DNA of 64,000 nt, taken from positions 1,240,001-1,304,000 of the forward strand of contig JAWKRG010000002.1 of assembly GCA_041389725.1 (NCBI GenBank), written 5' to 3'. Each line of letters begins with the position of its first letter. The first letter of the stretch is position 1. The notes below the pieces were generated by a model. It was not told where the DNA came from, searched no databases, and saw only the letters and a program-made list of their open reading frames with translations. The translations under genes and the position numbers were made by a program. Below are positions 7,269 to 16,605 of this stretch, one piece after another. This DNA comes from Polyangiaceae bacterium (GTDB taxonomy: Bacteria; Myxococcota_A; Polyangia; Polyangiales; Polyangiaceae).

Positions 7269-8752
7269 CTCCGCGCCTGAGCCTGTCCAAGGTCAGCAAG
7301 TCCTTCGGCATCACGCGAGCTGCGCGAGAAGTCAGCTTCGAGGTCGGGGCGGGGCGAGTGCACGCCCTACTCGGTGAGAACGGTGCCGGCAAAAGCACCC
7401 TGATGAAGATCATCGCGGGCGCAATCGCAGCGGACGAAGGCAGCATGGCCCTGGATGGAGCGGCCTACGCTCCGTCGACGCCGTTGTGGGCACGACGGCA
7501 AGGCGTGGCCATCGTCTATCAAGAGCTCAGCGTCTGCCCGGATCTCACGGTCGCGGAGAACATCGCCCTGGGCGTCGAACCACAGCGCTACGGCTTCTTG
7601 CGGCGGCCGCGCATGGAGGAACTGGCCACGCAGAGCCTGGCCAAGGTCGCCGGCAGCGAGACGCCCCTCGCGCCGAATCGCCTGGTGGGGGAGCTGTCGT
7701 CCGCGGAGCGCCAGCTCGTGGAAATCGCCCGCGCCTTTGCCGCTAGCGCTCCGAAGCTGCTGATCTTGGACGAGCCGACGAGCAGCCTGTCGGCGGTCGA
7801 TGCAGCGCGCTTGCTGAAAACCGTGCGCAAGCTCGCCGCCGACGGGCTCAGCGTGCTCTACATCTCTCACTTCTTGGAAGAAGTGCGCGAAGTGGCCGAT
7901 GACTACACGGTGCTGCGCGATGGCGCCGTGGTCGAGAGCGGCCTCGTGGCGAACTGCGACAACGAGCACTGGGTCCGCGCGATGGCCGGCTCCGCGGTCG
8001 CCCACGCCGAGCGTCGCCGCCGCGAGCCTGGGGAGTGCGTGCTTTCGCTGAAGAACTTGCAGGGCGCCCAGCAGCCCACACGCGCGTCCCTGGATTTGCA
8101 TCGTGGCGAAGTGCTTGGCATCGCGGGGCTGGTGGGTTCCGGACGCAGCGAGCTGCTCCGTGCGGTGTTCGGCTTGCAGCCAGTCGTGTCGGGCGAGCTG
8201 CGCGTACTGTCGCAGGCTGGCCCAGCGACGCCGCGGCAGCGCCTGGCCGCCGGCGTGGGTATGGCGAGCGAGGATCGCAAACAAGAAGGACTCGCGCTGA
8301 GCCTCTCCATTCGCGACAACGTCACGCTCAGTCGACTCGAGCCCTATCGGCGGAAGGGACTGCTCAGCCAGCGTGCGGAGTCTGCGGCGGCCGCAAAGTG
8401 GGTCGAGCGACTGCAGGTGCGCTGCCGTGACTTGGAGCAACCCACGTCGGAGCTGTCTGGGGGCAATCAGCAGAAGGTCGCGCTGGCGCGGCTGCTGCAC
8501 CATGACGCCGACGTTTGGCTGCTCGACGAACCGACGCGGGGCATCGACGTGCGCAGTCGCGCGGAGATCCACGCGCTGATTGACGGCCTGGCAGCCGGGG
8601 GCAAAGCCGTGCTGGTGGTGTCCAGCAGTCTCGCGGAGCTGCTGGAGCTTTGCGACCGCATCGCCGTGATGCGCCGCGGCGAGCTCGGAGCCGCTCGTCC
8701 CGTCGCAGACCTCGACGAACACGCGCTCTTGATGGAGGCGACCGGAGCATGA
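7253..8752 (+). CDS. Sugar ABC transporter ATPase, RbsA-like (two ABC domains)
   Basis: 499 residues with a GTG start overlapping the binding-protein gene. Domain 1 has Walker A GENGAGKST (about residue 42), the signature LSSAERQ, Walker B LLILDEPTSSL and the H-loop YISHFLEEV. Domain 2 has the degenerate P-loop GLVGSGRSE usual for this family, an intact signature ELSGGNQQKVALARLL and VWLLDEPTRGIDV. This is the normal length and layout of an RbsA/MglA/XylG protein. It hydrolyses ATP to drive import through the permease at 8749, whose ATG overlaps this stop (ATGA). Confidence 0.95.
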   Translation: MAGQVAPRLSLSKVSKSFGITRAAREVSFEVGAGRVHALLGENGAGKSTLMKIIAGAIAADEGSMALDGAAYAPSTPLWARRQGVAIVYQELSVCPDLTVAENIALGVEPQRYGFLRRPRMEELATQSLAKVAGSETPLAPNRLVGELSSAERQLVEIARAFAASAPKLLILDEPTSSLSAVDAARLLKTVRKLAADGLSVLYISHFLEEVREVADDYTVLRDGAVVESGLVANCDNEHWVRAMAGSAVAHAERRRREPGECVLSLKNLQGAQQPTRASLDLHRGEVLGIAGLVGSGRSELLRAVFGLQPVVSGELRVLSQAGPATPRQRLAAGVGMASEDRKQEGLALSLSIRDNVTLSRLEPYRRKGLLSQRAESAAAAKWVERLQVRCRDLEQPTSELSGGNQQKVALARLLHHDADVWLLDEPTRGIDVRSRAEIHALIDGLAAGGKAVLVVSSSLAELLELCDRIAVMRRGELGAARPVADLDEHALLMEATGA

Positions 8753-9690
8753 ACACGTTGCTCAAACGTCCCTGGTTCGGTCCCTTGGTCGCGCTGTTGG
8801 CCGTGTACACGCTGTTCGCGATCTTGAGCCCGGACACCTTCGCACGCGCAGTCAACTTGTCCACCATGGCGCGCCAGACCGTGGTGGTCGCCATCGCCGC
8901 GGTGGGCATGACCTTCGTGATCATCCACGGGGGAATCGACTTGTCCGTCGGGTCATCGGTGGCGGTGACTACCGTGGTCATGGCGCTGGGCTTGCGGGCA
9001 GGCCTGGGACCGCTGACCGCGGTGGCCATCGGCATCGGAGCAGCCCTTGCAGCGGGGCTCGTCAACGGAACGTTGGTGGCCTACCTCGGCATCACGCCCT
9101 TCATCGTGACCTTGGGCACGATGAGTGTGCTGCGCGGCGCAGCCAAAGGTCTGGCCAGCGAGCAAAAGATCGACGCGGACGCGCGGGGCTTGGACGAGCT
9201 GATGGCGGCCCTGCCCCCGGATAGCTGGCAGCTTCTGCCCACGGGGGTGTGGATCGCCCTGGGCACGGTCGTCGTCGCTGCCATCGCATTGCGCTCCACG
9301 GTGTTTGGCCGCCACGTGGTCGCGATCGGCTCCAACGAGCAGACGGCACGACTTTGCGGTGTGCCAGTGCCGCGCGTGACCATCCTGGTCTACCTGTTGG
9401 CAGGCGGACTCGCGGGTCTTGCGGGCGTGATGGAATTCTCGACGCTGACCGTGGGCGATCCCACCGACTCCATTGGCCTGGAGCTCGAAGTGATCGCCGC
9501 CGTGGTCATTGGTGGCGGCTCGCTATCGGGCGGCCAGGGCTCCATCTGGGGAGCGCTCGTCGGCGCGCTGTTGATGACGGTGATAAAGACGGGATGTACC
9601 CACACCGGCGTGCCCAACTGGGTGCAAGAGATCCTCACCGGCGCGATCATCGTGGTTGCGGTAGCGATCGACCGGTTCCGACGTCGCTGA
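8749..9690 (+). CDS. Sugar ABC transporter permease, RbsC-like
   Basis: 313 residues from the ATG that overlaps the ATPase stop; the upstream in-frame extension is arginine-rich and out of character. It is an all-membrane protein of the BPD_transp_2 family, with about eight to ten helices and the family signatures GGIDLSVGS near residue 62, TPFIVTLGTMSVLRG near 118 and GNE-like GSNEQTARLCGV near 198, then GGGSLSGGQGSIWGALVGALL. It forms the inner-membrane channel for the importer with the ATPase and the binding protein just upstream. It is the last gene of the operon. Confidence 0.95.
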   Translation: MNTLLKRPWFGPLVALLAVYTLFAILSPDTFARAVNLSTMARQTVVVAIAAVGMTFVIIHGGIDLSVGSSVAVTTVVMALGLRAGLGPLTAVAIGIGAALAAGLVNGTLVAYLGITPFIVTLGTMSVLRGAAKGLASEQKIDADARGLDELMAALPPDSWQLLPTGVWIALGTVVVAAIALRSTVFGRHVVAIGSNEQTARLCGVPVPRVTILVYLLAGGLAGLAGVMEFSTLTVGDPTDSIGLELEVIAAVVIGGGSLSGGQGSIWGALVGALLMTVIKTGCTHTGVPNWVQEILTGAIIVVAVAIDRFRRR

Positions 9691-9769
9691 CGCGCCGCCC
9701 TTCCCTGTCCGACCCTGCCCGCACGAGTCGTAGCGGCTCGCCGATCGGTAGCGGCATAGGCTGTGGCTC

Positions 9770-11797
9770 ATGCAGGCCCGATTCGTCGCCACCCTCACCC
9801 TGTTGTTTGCGCTGGGATGCTCGGGGAGTGATTCCAACGACACCAAGCCCGATGCTGCTCACGGCAACGACGCCGCTGGGGGCGCGAACCACGACGGCGG
9901 CGCGGGCGCGGGCGGAAGCGACGCCAGCGCGGATGGTTCCCCGTCCGACGGCTCTACGTCTGACGGTTCCACATCTGACGGCTCTACATCCGATGGTTCC
10001 ACATCCGACGCTGGACCCGGCCCAACCGGCGCGGCAGGCGCCGTACTTCCCATCGACTATTCGCTGTCTTCGTTGACGGGCACCGTGCTCTACGTTGCGA
10101 CGAACGGATCCGATTCCAACCCTGGAACCGCCGCGAGCCCGCTCGCCACCGTCGCAGCTGCCTTGGGCAAGGTGGGTGCGAACCAAACGGCGACCATCGT
10201 CGTGCGCGGCGGCGAGTACCGCGAAGGCAAGCTGAACGTGCCGAGCAACCGCCACGTTCGCATCATCGCCTACCCCAAAGAGACCCCGGTATTCAGCGGC
10301 TCGCAGTCGCTCACACAGTGGACTACGGAAGGATCCCTCGCGTGGCATTCGTACACGCCGCAACCGGTCACGGACGGTTCGGGGATCTCTTTCACTTCAG
10401 GGCAGAACCTGACCGGCAATGGCATCGGCAAGTATCCCGACCAGGCGTGGGTTGGCGCGACCGAGCTGCAACAGGTTGCGACGAAGGCCGAGGTCGCCGC
10501 CGGCAAGTTCTGGGTCGATGCCGCCAACGCTCGCATCTATCTACTGGCAACCGATGCCGCCAAGCCCAGCGTCGAAGCCTCCCAGCTCGATCGCTTCATA
10601 CGTATTCAAGGCTCGAACAGCAGCCTCGAAGGCCTGCGGATCATGCGCTTCTCGAACAGCGCCGACGACTACGGCGTCATCCTGTTCGAGGCAACGGCGG
10701 ACGACAACCTGCTTCGCCACGTCGAACTGATCGACCCTGCCTTTCACTCCATCGTGTATGCAGGTCAGGCGGCGAACTTCTTGAAGAACTCCACGCTCGA
10801 GCATGTGACCATCGACCACCCGAACTGGATGGGACTCAACGCGGCGTGGTGTGACGATCTCGTCCTCGACAGCGTGCGCTTCGTGAACGCCAACCCTTTC
10901 GCTGAGTTCACCTCTGCGCCGCAGTCAGGGGCGATCAAGGTGGTGCGCTGCGAACGGGTGACCCTCGTGAACTCGGAGTTCTCGAACAACCACAGCCACG
11001 GCGTCTGGTTCGATCAGAGCAACCGCAACGTCACGCTGGCTCGCAACTTGTTCAGCGGCAACCGCGACGCGGCGTTGTTCTTCGAAATCTCCGATGGCAT
11101 GCTCTTGATCGACAACTACATCAGCTCCAGCTCGACGAGCACCGCCGCGGTCAAGCTGGCGGGGTCGTCGGGACTCGAACTGGTGAACAACACCATCCTG
11201 GGCGGCACCGATCCCGTCGGTGTGTACACGGACTCGCGTTCCAAGCCGGGCTGCGCCGACCCGACGCAACCCGTATGCGCGGGCTCCGCCAGTAGCGAAC
11301 GCGACTCCGTGAGAGCGCCCTCCCCCACCATGGACTGGATGCCGCGCGTGGACTTGATGCTGAACAACGTGCTGGCGCATCCGGGAAGCGGCGGGTTGTG
11401 CGGAACCAAGGTAGCGCTGTGCCTCACCTCCAAGAACTCGACCGCATACCAGCCCATCGAGGCCATCCTCCATCCGGCAGATCTCGCTCGCGGCATTCTG
11501 CAAACGTGGTTGGACGGCAACGTGTACGTGAACGGCAGCGGCGCGTTGATCCGCACCGAGGACGGCACCTACTCCAACCTAGCGAACTGGACCGCTGCGG
11601 CGGCCGCAGCCCCGATCTTCCTGACCGGTACCGACGTGTCCGCCAAGGCCGGTGCAGCGCTGGTCGATGCCAACGGCCTGGCAACCTCGCAGCTGAATCA
11701 CGACCAAGCCGTTCCCATCCCGATTGACGGCACGCTCAACAAGTACATCCCAGCAGGCACCAAGCGCTTCGGCGTGGGCAGCTGGTACACGCCTTGA
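9770..11797 (+). CDS. Right-handed beta-helix lipoprotein (DUF1565/pectate-lyase-like)
   Basis: 675 residues. Lipoprotein signal LLFALGC, then a long Asp/Gly/Ser linker with five-residue SDGST repeats encoded by a near-perfect 15-bp tandem repeat around 9945-10010. From residue 105 a DUF1565-type entry (LYVATNGSDSNPGTAASPLATV) leads into a parallel beta-helix with repeated short N-rich coils (LVNSEFSNNHSHGVWFDQSNRNVTLARNLFSGN). Such proteins are commonly extracellular polysaccharide lyases or carbohydrate-binding surface proteins. It follows the sugar importer by 79 bp on the same strand, so it may supply the importer with sugar released from a polymer. Catalytic residues were not identified. 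Confidence 0.8.
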   Translation: MQARFVATLTLLFALGCSGSDSNDTKPDAAHGNDAAGGANHDGGAGAGGSDASADGSPSDGSTSDGSTSDGSTSDGSTSDAGPGPTGAAGAVLPIDYSLSSLTGTVLYVATNGSDSNPGTAASPLATVAAALGKVGANQTATIVVRGGEYREGKLNVPSNRHVRIIAYPKETPVFSGSQSLTQWTTEGSLAWHSYTPQPVTDGSGISFTSGQNLTGNGIGKYPDQAWVGATELQQVATKAEVAAGKFWVDAANARIYLLATDAAKPSVEASQLDRFIRIQGSNSSLEGLRIMRFSNSADDYGVILFEATADDNLLRHVELIDPAFHSIVYAGQAANFLKNSTLEHVTIDHPNWMGLNAAWCDDLVLDSVRFVNANPFAEFTSAPQSGAIKVVRCERVTLVNSEFSNNHSHGVWFDQSNRNVTLARNLFSGNRDAALFFEISDGMLLIDNYISSSSTSTAAVKLAGSSGLELVNNTILGGTDPVGVYTDSRSKPGCADPTQPVCAGSASSERDSVRAPSPTMDWMPRVDLMLNNVLAHPGSGGLCGTKVALCLTSKNSTAYQPIEAILHPADLARGILQTWLDGNVYVNGSGALIRTEDGTYSNLANWTAAAAAAPIFLTGTDVSAKAGAALVDANGLATSQLNHDQAVPIPIDGTLNKYIPAGTKRFGVGSWYTP

Positions 11798-11898
11798 CTC
11801 GAGCCCCGTGCGCAACCGTGCACTCACGCTAGTTGGCGACCGACCTGATACCGTATCCGCCCGGCGTCTTGCTTGGATTGCGACTTCTGGACGCAGCA

Positions 11899-12984
11899 CT
11901 AGTTCTGCGACGCTGGCATGGTGATGCGGCGGTTGTTGCAGGAGGACGCCGCGGGCCACTCCTCGAACTGAATCGGCACCGTCGGGTAGGTTGGAGACGA
12001 CCAGAAGCTGCCCCAGGGAACGCTGTTCGCCGCACAACCGGTGCCAGCGCTTCCGCATTCGCACGTGCCGGCGCCAGCGTGCACCTTCGACACCTGGAAG
12101 TGCAGGTGCAGCCCCGTGGACCAGCCGGTGGTGCCTGCTTTGGCGAGGGATTGACCCTGGGAAACGCTGGCTCCGCAGCTCACACCGCCCGATAGCGTCA
12201 TTCCGCCCAAGTGCAGGTAGGTGGACTGGGTGCCATCGCCGTGGTCGATCACGATGAAGTTTGCGTCGTTGACGCAAGAACTCGAACCGCAGCCCGAGGT
12301 CGAGTTGATCTTGAGGTGGGTGACGGTCCCGCCGCGAGCCGCGACGATGGTGAAAGCAGTCCCGTTGGCAAAGTCCCAGGCGTAGCCATCGTCATTGATG
12401 TGGTCGCTGCAGCAAGCGTCGTTGCAGTCTTGGGTGAGCTGCATCGAGACACCGGCCTTCCAGGGCAGCTTGTAGCCCCCCGGCGAAGTGACGGTCTTGC
12501 AGTGGTCGGCAACTCCTTGAACCTCCACGACACAGCCGTTCGGACAAGGCGTGGCACTGCTTGGAGCTTTGTTCGCGCCGGGGCATTGGTAGAGCGTGTT
12601 GGGATCCGCGTCCTTCATCATGTCGTTGCCGCAGTACGCACCGGACTGGGATGCCAGGCAGACGGGATTGCTCGCCGTGCCGCCAGTGCCACCGCTCGGG
12701 TTGCCGCCACTGCCGCTGCCCCCGCTTGCGCTGCCTGCGCTTCCACCGCCACTGCCTGCACTCCCCGCGCTGCCGGCTGCGCCGGCACTTCCCGACGCGC
12801 CGCCACTGCTGCCACCGCTACCGGTCCAACCTGCGGAGCTGACTCCACCGCTGCTGGTGCTCCCGCCGGCATTTGAACCTCCGGTCTCACTACTCGTCCC
12901 GTCATCACCTGCACTGCACGACAGCAACATGCAGCTGATGCCGAACACCGTGATCGCAACTCCGCTCCGCTCGTCGAGTCCCAT
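11899..12984 (-). CDS. M23-family (LytM/peptidase) lipoprotein
   Basis: 361 residues from the ATG at 12984 (the 20 codons upstream lack signal character). Lipobox FGISCMLLSC, then a Gly/Ser/Ala-rich linker (residues about 35-105) and a Cys-containing spacer. The last 190 residues form a LytM/M23 zinc peptidase: a DHINDDGYAWDF first ligand region, the V-HLKIN core, FIVIDHGDGTQSTYLHL and the closing HLHF metal motif. M23 enzymes cut peptidoglycan cross-bridges or act as activators; a predatory bacterium could use one on prey walls. It converges with the beta-helix lipoprotein gene, and the 100-bp gap holds no clear terminator. Confidence 0.85.
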   Translation of the reverse strand: MGLDERSGVAITVFGISCMLLSCSAGDDGTSSETGGSNAGGSTSSGGVSSAGWTGSGGSSGGASGSAGAAGSAGSAGSGGGSAGSASGGSGSGGNPSGGTGGTASNPVCLASQSGAYCGNDMMKDADPNTLYQCPGANKAPSSATPCPNGCVVEVQGVADHCKTVTSPGGYKLPWKAGVSMQLTQDCNDACCSDHINDDGYAWDFANGTAFTIVAARGGTVTHLKINSTSGCGSSSCVNDANFIVIDHGDGTQSTYLHLGGMTLSGGVSCGASVSQGQSLAKAGTTGWSTGLHLHFQVSKVHAGAGTCECGSAGTGCAANSVPWGSFWSSPTYPTVPIQFEEWPAASSCNNRRITMPASQN

Positions 12985-13084
12985 GGCCGTGCAGCAAGGA
13001 TGACCGAGTCCCGCCCTGTTTCCAAAGCCCGAGCGGCCTCTCACCAGGCCCAGCGCACTCCGGAATCCACCGGGAGCGCAAATT

Positions 13085-13175
13085 GCCGCTGTCAGGGCAA
13101 ATTTTCTTTCATTTCAAGTAGATAGCATCTAGACCTACATCGTCTCACATTGTATTCCTGTGTGTGTACGGAGGT
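13085..13175 (+). promoter_or_regulatory. AT-rich promoter region and strong ribosome site
   Basis: A locally AT-rich stretch (for example GGGCAAATTTTCTTTCATT and the following AAGTAGATAGCATCT) precedes a clear Shine-Dalgarno GGAGGT at 13170-13175, five bases before the ATG at 13181. No sigma-factor boxes can be assigned with confidence. Confidence 0.4.
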
Positions 13176-13180
13176 CACCG

Positions 13181-15511
13181 ATGCGGAAGTTGGGTTTGGT
13201 GTTCGGTATCGCATTCCTGGCGGCAATGGCCGGCTGCAGCGCAGCTGACACGGAGCCGGGCGACGCGAGCGCTGACGGCGAGTTCGATTCCTTCAACATC
13301 GGCAAAGCGGACGGTCCCGCGGGTGGCTACGAGGCGTGCCAGCTGCGTGAAGTGCTGATGGTCGTCAACGACACGACCGACGCGAGCTTTCTGAAGAACA
13401 CCGTCAAGGTGCACTCGCGAGCCGCCGACAACATCGTCAAGTACCGCCTCGGCCCCGATGGTCAGTGCGGAACCGGCGACGACGAGATCTTCGATGACCT
13501 GAAGGAGCTGGATGACGTCTCTTGGGTCGGCAAGTCCGCCCTGAAGGCTCTCGCTACCTACGTCGAGCCGCGTTGCACCGTGAGCCTGGCCAATCGCAGC
13601 TACATGGACAGCCAGACCTTCGCCGGCTTCACCGGTGGCGGTTGGACGCGCGACGAGATCGAGATGGAAGCCACGATGACCATCAAGGGCGTCAGCGGTC
13701 CCAAGCTGCGCGAGGTGTTGCTCTCCAACGACAACCGCGATCGTCAGGTCTTCACTCGTGTTCGCCGCGGCAAAGCCATGGAAGCCTTCAGCTTCGGCTA
13801 CTCCCTGGACGAGATCCCGTGGAACAAGAGCGCGCACGCCACCCGCGAGTCGCTGCCCTACGTGTCCTACACCATCGAGCAAGGCCGTTTCGAGCCTGAT
13901 CCCGCTGACGGCACCCGCGAGCTCTCCCTTGGCACCGACCTGATGGACGACATCTACTACGACACCAAGGACTTCGACTTGCTCGCCGGCGGCACCCAGT
14001 ACCGCGCCCGGGCCCGCTGGGACGATCCGACCACGGTGCGCCGCTTGCTGATCGCCGCCAAGTTCGACGCCGAAGTGGACGCCGAGGGCATCAAGCGCGC
14101 CGGCAAGATCGACGTACGCAACGACAATGGCCAGGGTCACCTGGCGAGCCTGGACTCGGATGCACAGTCGGGCACCGTGGCTTGGAGCAGCAGCCGCACG
14201 CCCATCGAACCGGCCAAAGCCGTCTACGACCGCATGGGCGAACTCTCCAAGCTCATCGACGTGGACGGCAAGCAAGGCGTGCTGGCGCTGGACCCCAAGG
14301 TCTACCTGCGCGGTACCCGCAGCCGCTACCACCTGAACATGACCGGTGCGAACGATCTGAACAAGGTGCTGAACAACGGACGCACACGCATTCAGGCCGC
14401 CATCGATATCGCCGAGGCCCGCATCACCGACGGTACGATCACGGGCAACACCCTGACCCAGGTGCAGGACTTCATCGCCAAGGGCAAGGCCGTCCTCGAC
14501 AACTCCACGATTCTGTCCCGTGCGACGCCGCAGCTCTCCGACGTGGACCCCGGACTGACGGACGTGGTCTACATCGAGGGCTTCTCGGCGGCGACCACTG
14601 CCGACGCCACGGCCCTGGCCAAGCGCCGCATCGTCGCCGAGACTTCGAACACCGTGTACCACGAGCTGTCGGATCAGCTCGACGACCTGAACTCCAACAT
14701 CGCCGGTGCCAACGGCCGCCCCAACGACGAGTTCGTGGACATGTTCATCGCCTGGGCCAAGAGCACGGATGCCGGACTGAAGGTGAAGACGACGCCGCAC
14801 CGCTTCTACGATCGGTACAACCAGATCGCAGCGATGAGCGACACGGACCACGCGGCGCAGTTGCAGGCCTTCAACACCTTTGGCAACGCCGAGAAGGCGA
14901 ACGGGAATGGCGATTTCGCGGACTTCACCGACGTGACCCCGGAAATCTGGGACAACCTGGGTCGGCACCTGGAGTCGGAGATGCTGGAAATCGACCAGCG
15001 TCAGATCGCCGCAGCAGGCACGATGGGGCTGACCCTGTACCACGAGTTGGCGCGACGCTTCTTCGTGCCCAGCTCCAGCCGTCCCTCCGGCAACTTCATC
15101 ATCGACACCATGGACATGACGGACATGCTGACCCACGCCGCGTGGAACAGCATTCCCGAGGCGGAGCGCACTTTCGAGAACCCGCTACCGGCCTGCAAGG
15201 TGTTCCACACCACGCTCGTGAACGAGGTGCAGATCGAGCTCACCAGCATCTCGCCCTTCGTCAAGCGAGTGGACGAGCTGAACGAGCAGATCAAGACCAA
15301 TGGCACCAGCCCTGAGCTCGAGGCTCAGCTGGAAGGCGCTCGCTTCGTGCTGCAAGAGATGGTCAAGAGCCTCTCCGTCATCGGCAGCGCCAAGGGTGAC
15401 GACGTCGTCGACGAGCTGGAAGACAACGGCGCGCCCCGCGGCCTGGAGTGGGTCCCCGCTGAATACTCCAAGGGCAAGACGGCACTGCTCATCTTGACCG
15501 ACCAGATCTGA
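13181..15511 (+). CDS. Large lipoprotein with HhH-like and possible CYTH-like segments
   Basis: 776 residues; the GGAGGT site fixes the start at 13181 and gives the signal MRKLGLVFGIAFLAAMAGC. Residues about 75-125 (FDDLKELDDVSWVGKSALKAL) resemble a helix-hairpin-helix-like motif seen in other myxobacterial exported proteins. Around residues 255-290 the run IYYDTKDFDLLAGGTQYRAR has the look of the CYTH/triphosphate-tunnel motif (YYDT..L.L...G..LR.R), though the family's EXEXK entry is not evident. The C-terminal 350 residues are helical without recognised family. The gene is monocistronic, with its own promoter region and a strong terminator. Function unknown. Confidence 0.7.
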   Translation: MRKLGLVFGIAFLAAMAGCSAADTEPGDASADGEFDSFNIGKADGPAGGYEACQLREVLMVVNDTTDASFLKNTVKVHSRAADNIVKYRLGPDGQCGTGDDEIFDDLKELDDVSWVGKSALKALATYVEPRCTVSLANRSYMDSQTFAGFTGGGWTRDEIEMEATMTIKGVSGPKLREVLLSNDNRDRQVFTRVRRGKAMEAFSFGYSLDEIPWNKSAHATRESLPYVSYTIEQGRFEPDPADGTRELSLGTDLMDDIYYDTKDFDLLAGGTQYRARARWDDPTTVRRLLIAAKFDAEVDAEGIKRAGKIDVRNDNGQGHLASLDSDAQSGTVAWSSSRTPIEPAKAVYDRMGELSKLIDVDGKQGVLALDPKVYLRGTRSRYHLNMTGANDLNKVLNNGRTRIQAAIDIAEARITDGTITGNTLTQVQDFIAKGKAVLDNSTILSRATPQLSDVDPGLTDVVYIEGFSAATTADATALAKRRIVAETSNTVYHELSDQLDDLNSNIAGANGRPNDEFVDMFIAWAKSTDAGLKVKTTPHRFYDRYNQIAAMSDTDHAAQLQAFNTFGNAEKANGNGDFADFTDVTPEIWDNLGRHLESEMLEIDQRQIAAAGTMGLTLYHELARRFFVPSSSRPSGNFIIDTMDMTDMLTHAAWNSIPEAERTFENPLPACKVFHTTLVNEVQIELTSISPFVKRVDELNEQIKTNGTSPELEAQLEGARFVLQEMVKSLSVIGSAKGDDVVDELEDNGAPRGLEWVPAEYSKGKTALLILTDQI

Positions 15512-15556
15512 TGCCGCGCCTGCGGAGGCGGCGCGACAGTTCCAACCCATGAAAAT

Positions 15557-15594
15557 CCCGCGGCGCTCCGCAAAGGGCGCCGCGGGTGTTTTGT
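15557..15594. terminator. Bidirectional intrinsic terminator
   Basis: A perfect 10-bp GC stem (CCCGCGGCGC at 15557-15566 with its complement at 15577-15586) and a 10-base loop. TGTTTT follows on the plus strand and ATTTTC on the minus strand. It lies between the converging ends of the genes at 15511 and 15598 and can serve both. Confidence 0.85.
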
Positions 15595-15597
15595 GAT

Positions 15598-16299
15598 TCA
15601 GCGCGCGGGCCTTCGCGATGCGTTTGGCGCGGGCAGCAACCGCGCCAGGGCGTCGAAACGCTCTCCCCATTCGCGCTTGGCCCGCGTCACGTCAGCACTG
15701 GACGGCAGCTTGGTGTGTTGCACCGCAAGCGAGGTCTTGGTCGGAGCTTTGGCCACGAGGAAGAAATTGACCTGGGTTCCGTCGCTCCAATCGGCACGGA
15801 GCGACTTGTTGGCGACGGAACTGCGCGTTCGGACGAATCCATCGCCCATCCAACGTTTGCGCTGCGTCGCATTGCTCAGCATGCCGAACACCTTCGCAAC
15901 TGGCGCATCCAAGGTACGTGTCTTGTTGGCGTCGTAGGCGCCGTCGCGGCGCTGACCGACCCCTCGGAGTCCAGTGATGCGCTCGAAACCGACCGTGACG
16001 GATTGCGCCCACCAGCTGCTCACACCCAGGGTCCTGAGATGGCGAGCGATATCGCGATGGCTGAGCTCGCGCGCGCCCGCCTGCTCGAGCAGGGTCACCC
16101 ACTGGCGCCAACTTCGTCCGGTTTTTTCCTGAACCACCGCGTCGGCGATCCCTGCAAGCTTCGGCCATTCCTTCGCGGGTGCTGCATAGCTTCGCGCGGG
16201 ATTCCGCGCGACGAGCATGGCACGCGCTGCGGTGTAGGACTCTCCGGTCTTCGCCATGCGCTCGCGAACGACGCGCTTCCAGTCTTTGTTCTTCGGCAT
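15598..16299 (-). CDS. DUF4287 plus SRPBCC-like domain protein
   Basis: 233 residues. The ATG at 16299 is chosen because AAGGAG lies nine bases upstream; the frame is open to 16440. The N-terminal segment (MAKTGESYTAARAMLVAR) and the middle (KTGRSWRQWVTLLEQAGARELSHRDIARHL...WWAQSVTVGFERITGLR) match the DUF4287 pattern. The last 90 residues (TLDAPVAKVFGMLSN, RKRWMGD, WSDGTQVNFFLVAK) look like an AHSA1/SRPBCC ligand-binding fold. Soluble and cytoplasmic; no reaction is known. It shares the terminator at 15557 with the gene on the other strand. Confidence 0.75.
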   Translation of the reverse strand: MPKNKDWKRVVRERMAKTGESYTAARAMLVARNPARSYAAPAKEWPKLAGIADAVVQEKTGRSWRQWVTLLEQAGARELSHRDIARHLRTLGVSSWWAQSVTVGFERITGLRGVGQRRDGAYDANKTRTLDAPVAKVFGMLSNATQRKRWMGDGFVRTRSSVANKSLRADWSDGTQVNFFLVAKAPTKTSLAVQHTKLPSSADVTRAKREWGERFDALARLLPAPNASRRPAR

Positions 16300-16605
16300 T
16301 TCCGACGTCTCCTTCGATACCAAAGCGGGCTCACTCCTCAGCAGCAGGCCCGCTCGGCAACGGTCGAAGGGCTCGGAAAACAGGTTCGGAGGTTTGCCCT
16401 CCTTTGCCCCACTCGCGGACCGACGCTGAGGATCGATCACTGGGGTTTGGCGTGAACCAACGCCATGCCCAAGGTCTCACTCGGAGCGAGCACTGTCAAG
16501 CCGACCATCGCAAGGCATCGAACTCCTCGAGCGCACTTGACGCTGCTTTCGGCGCGAGATCGGCGGCGCGCGGTCCGCGCGCGCACAACGTGATAAGCTC
16601 AGGGC

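Noticed and set aside
13175..15136. 653-codon open frame on the minus strand opposite the lipoprotein gene at 13181
   Set aside because: Antisense shadow of a gene with signal peptide, ribosome site and terminator; the Val/His/Arg-rich composition is typical of such shadows.
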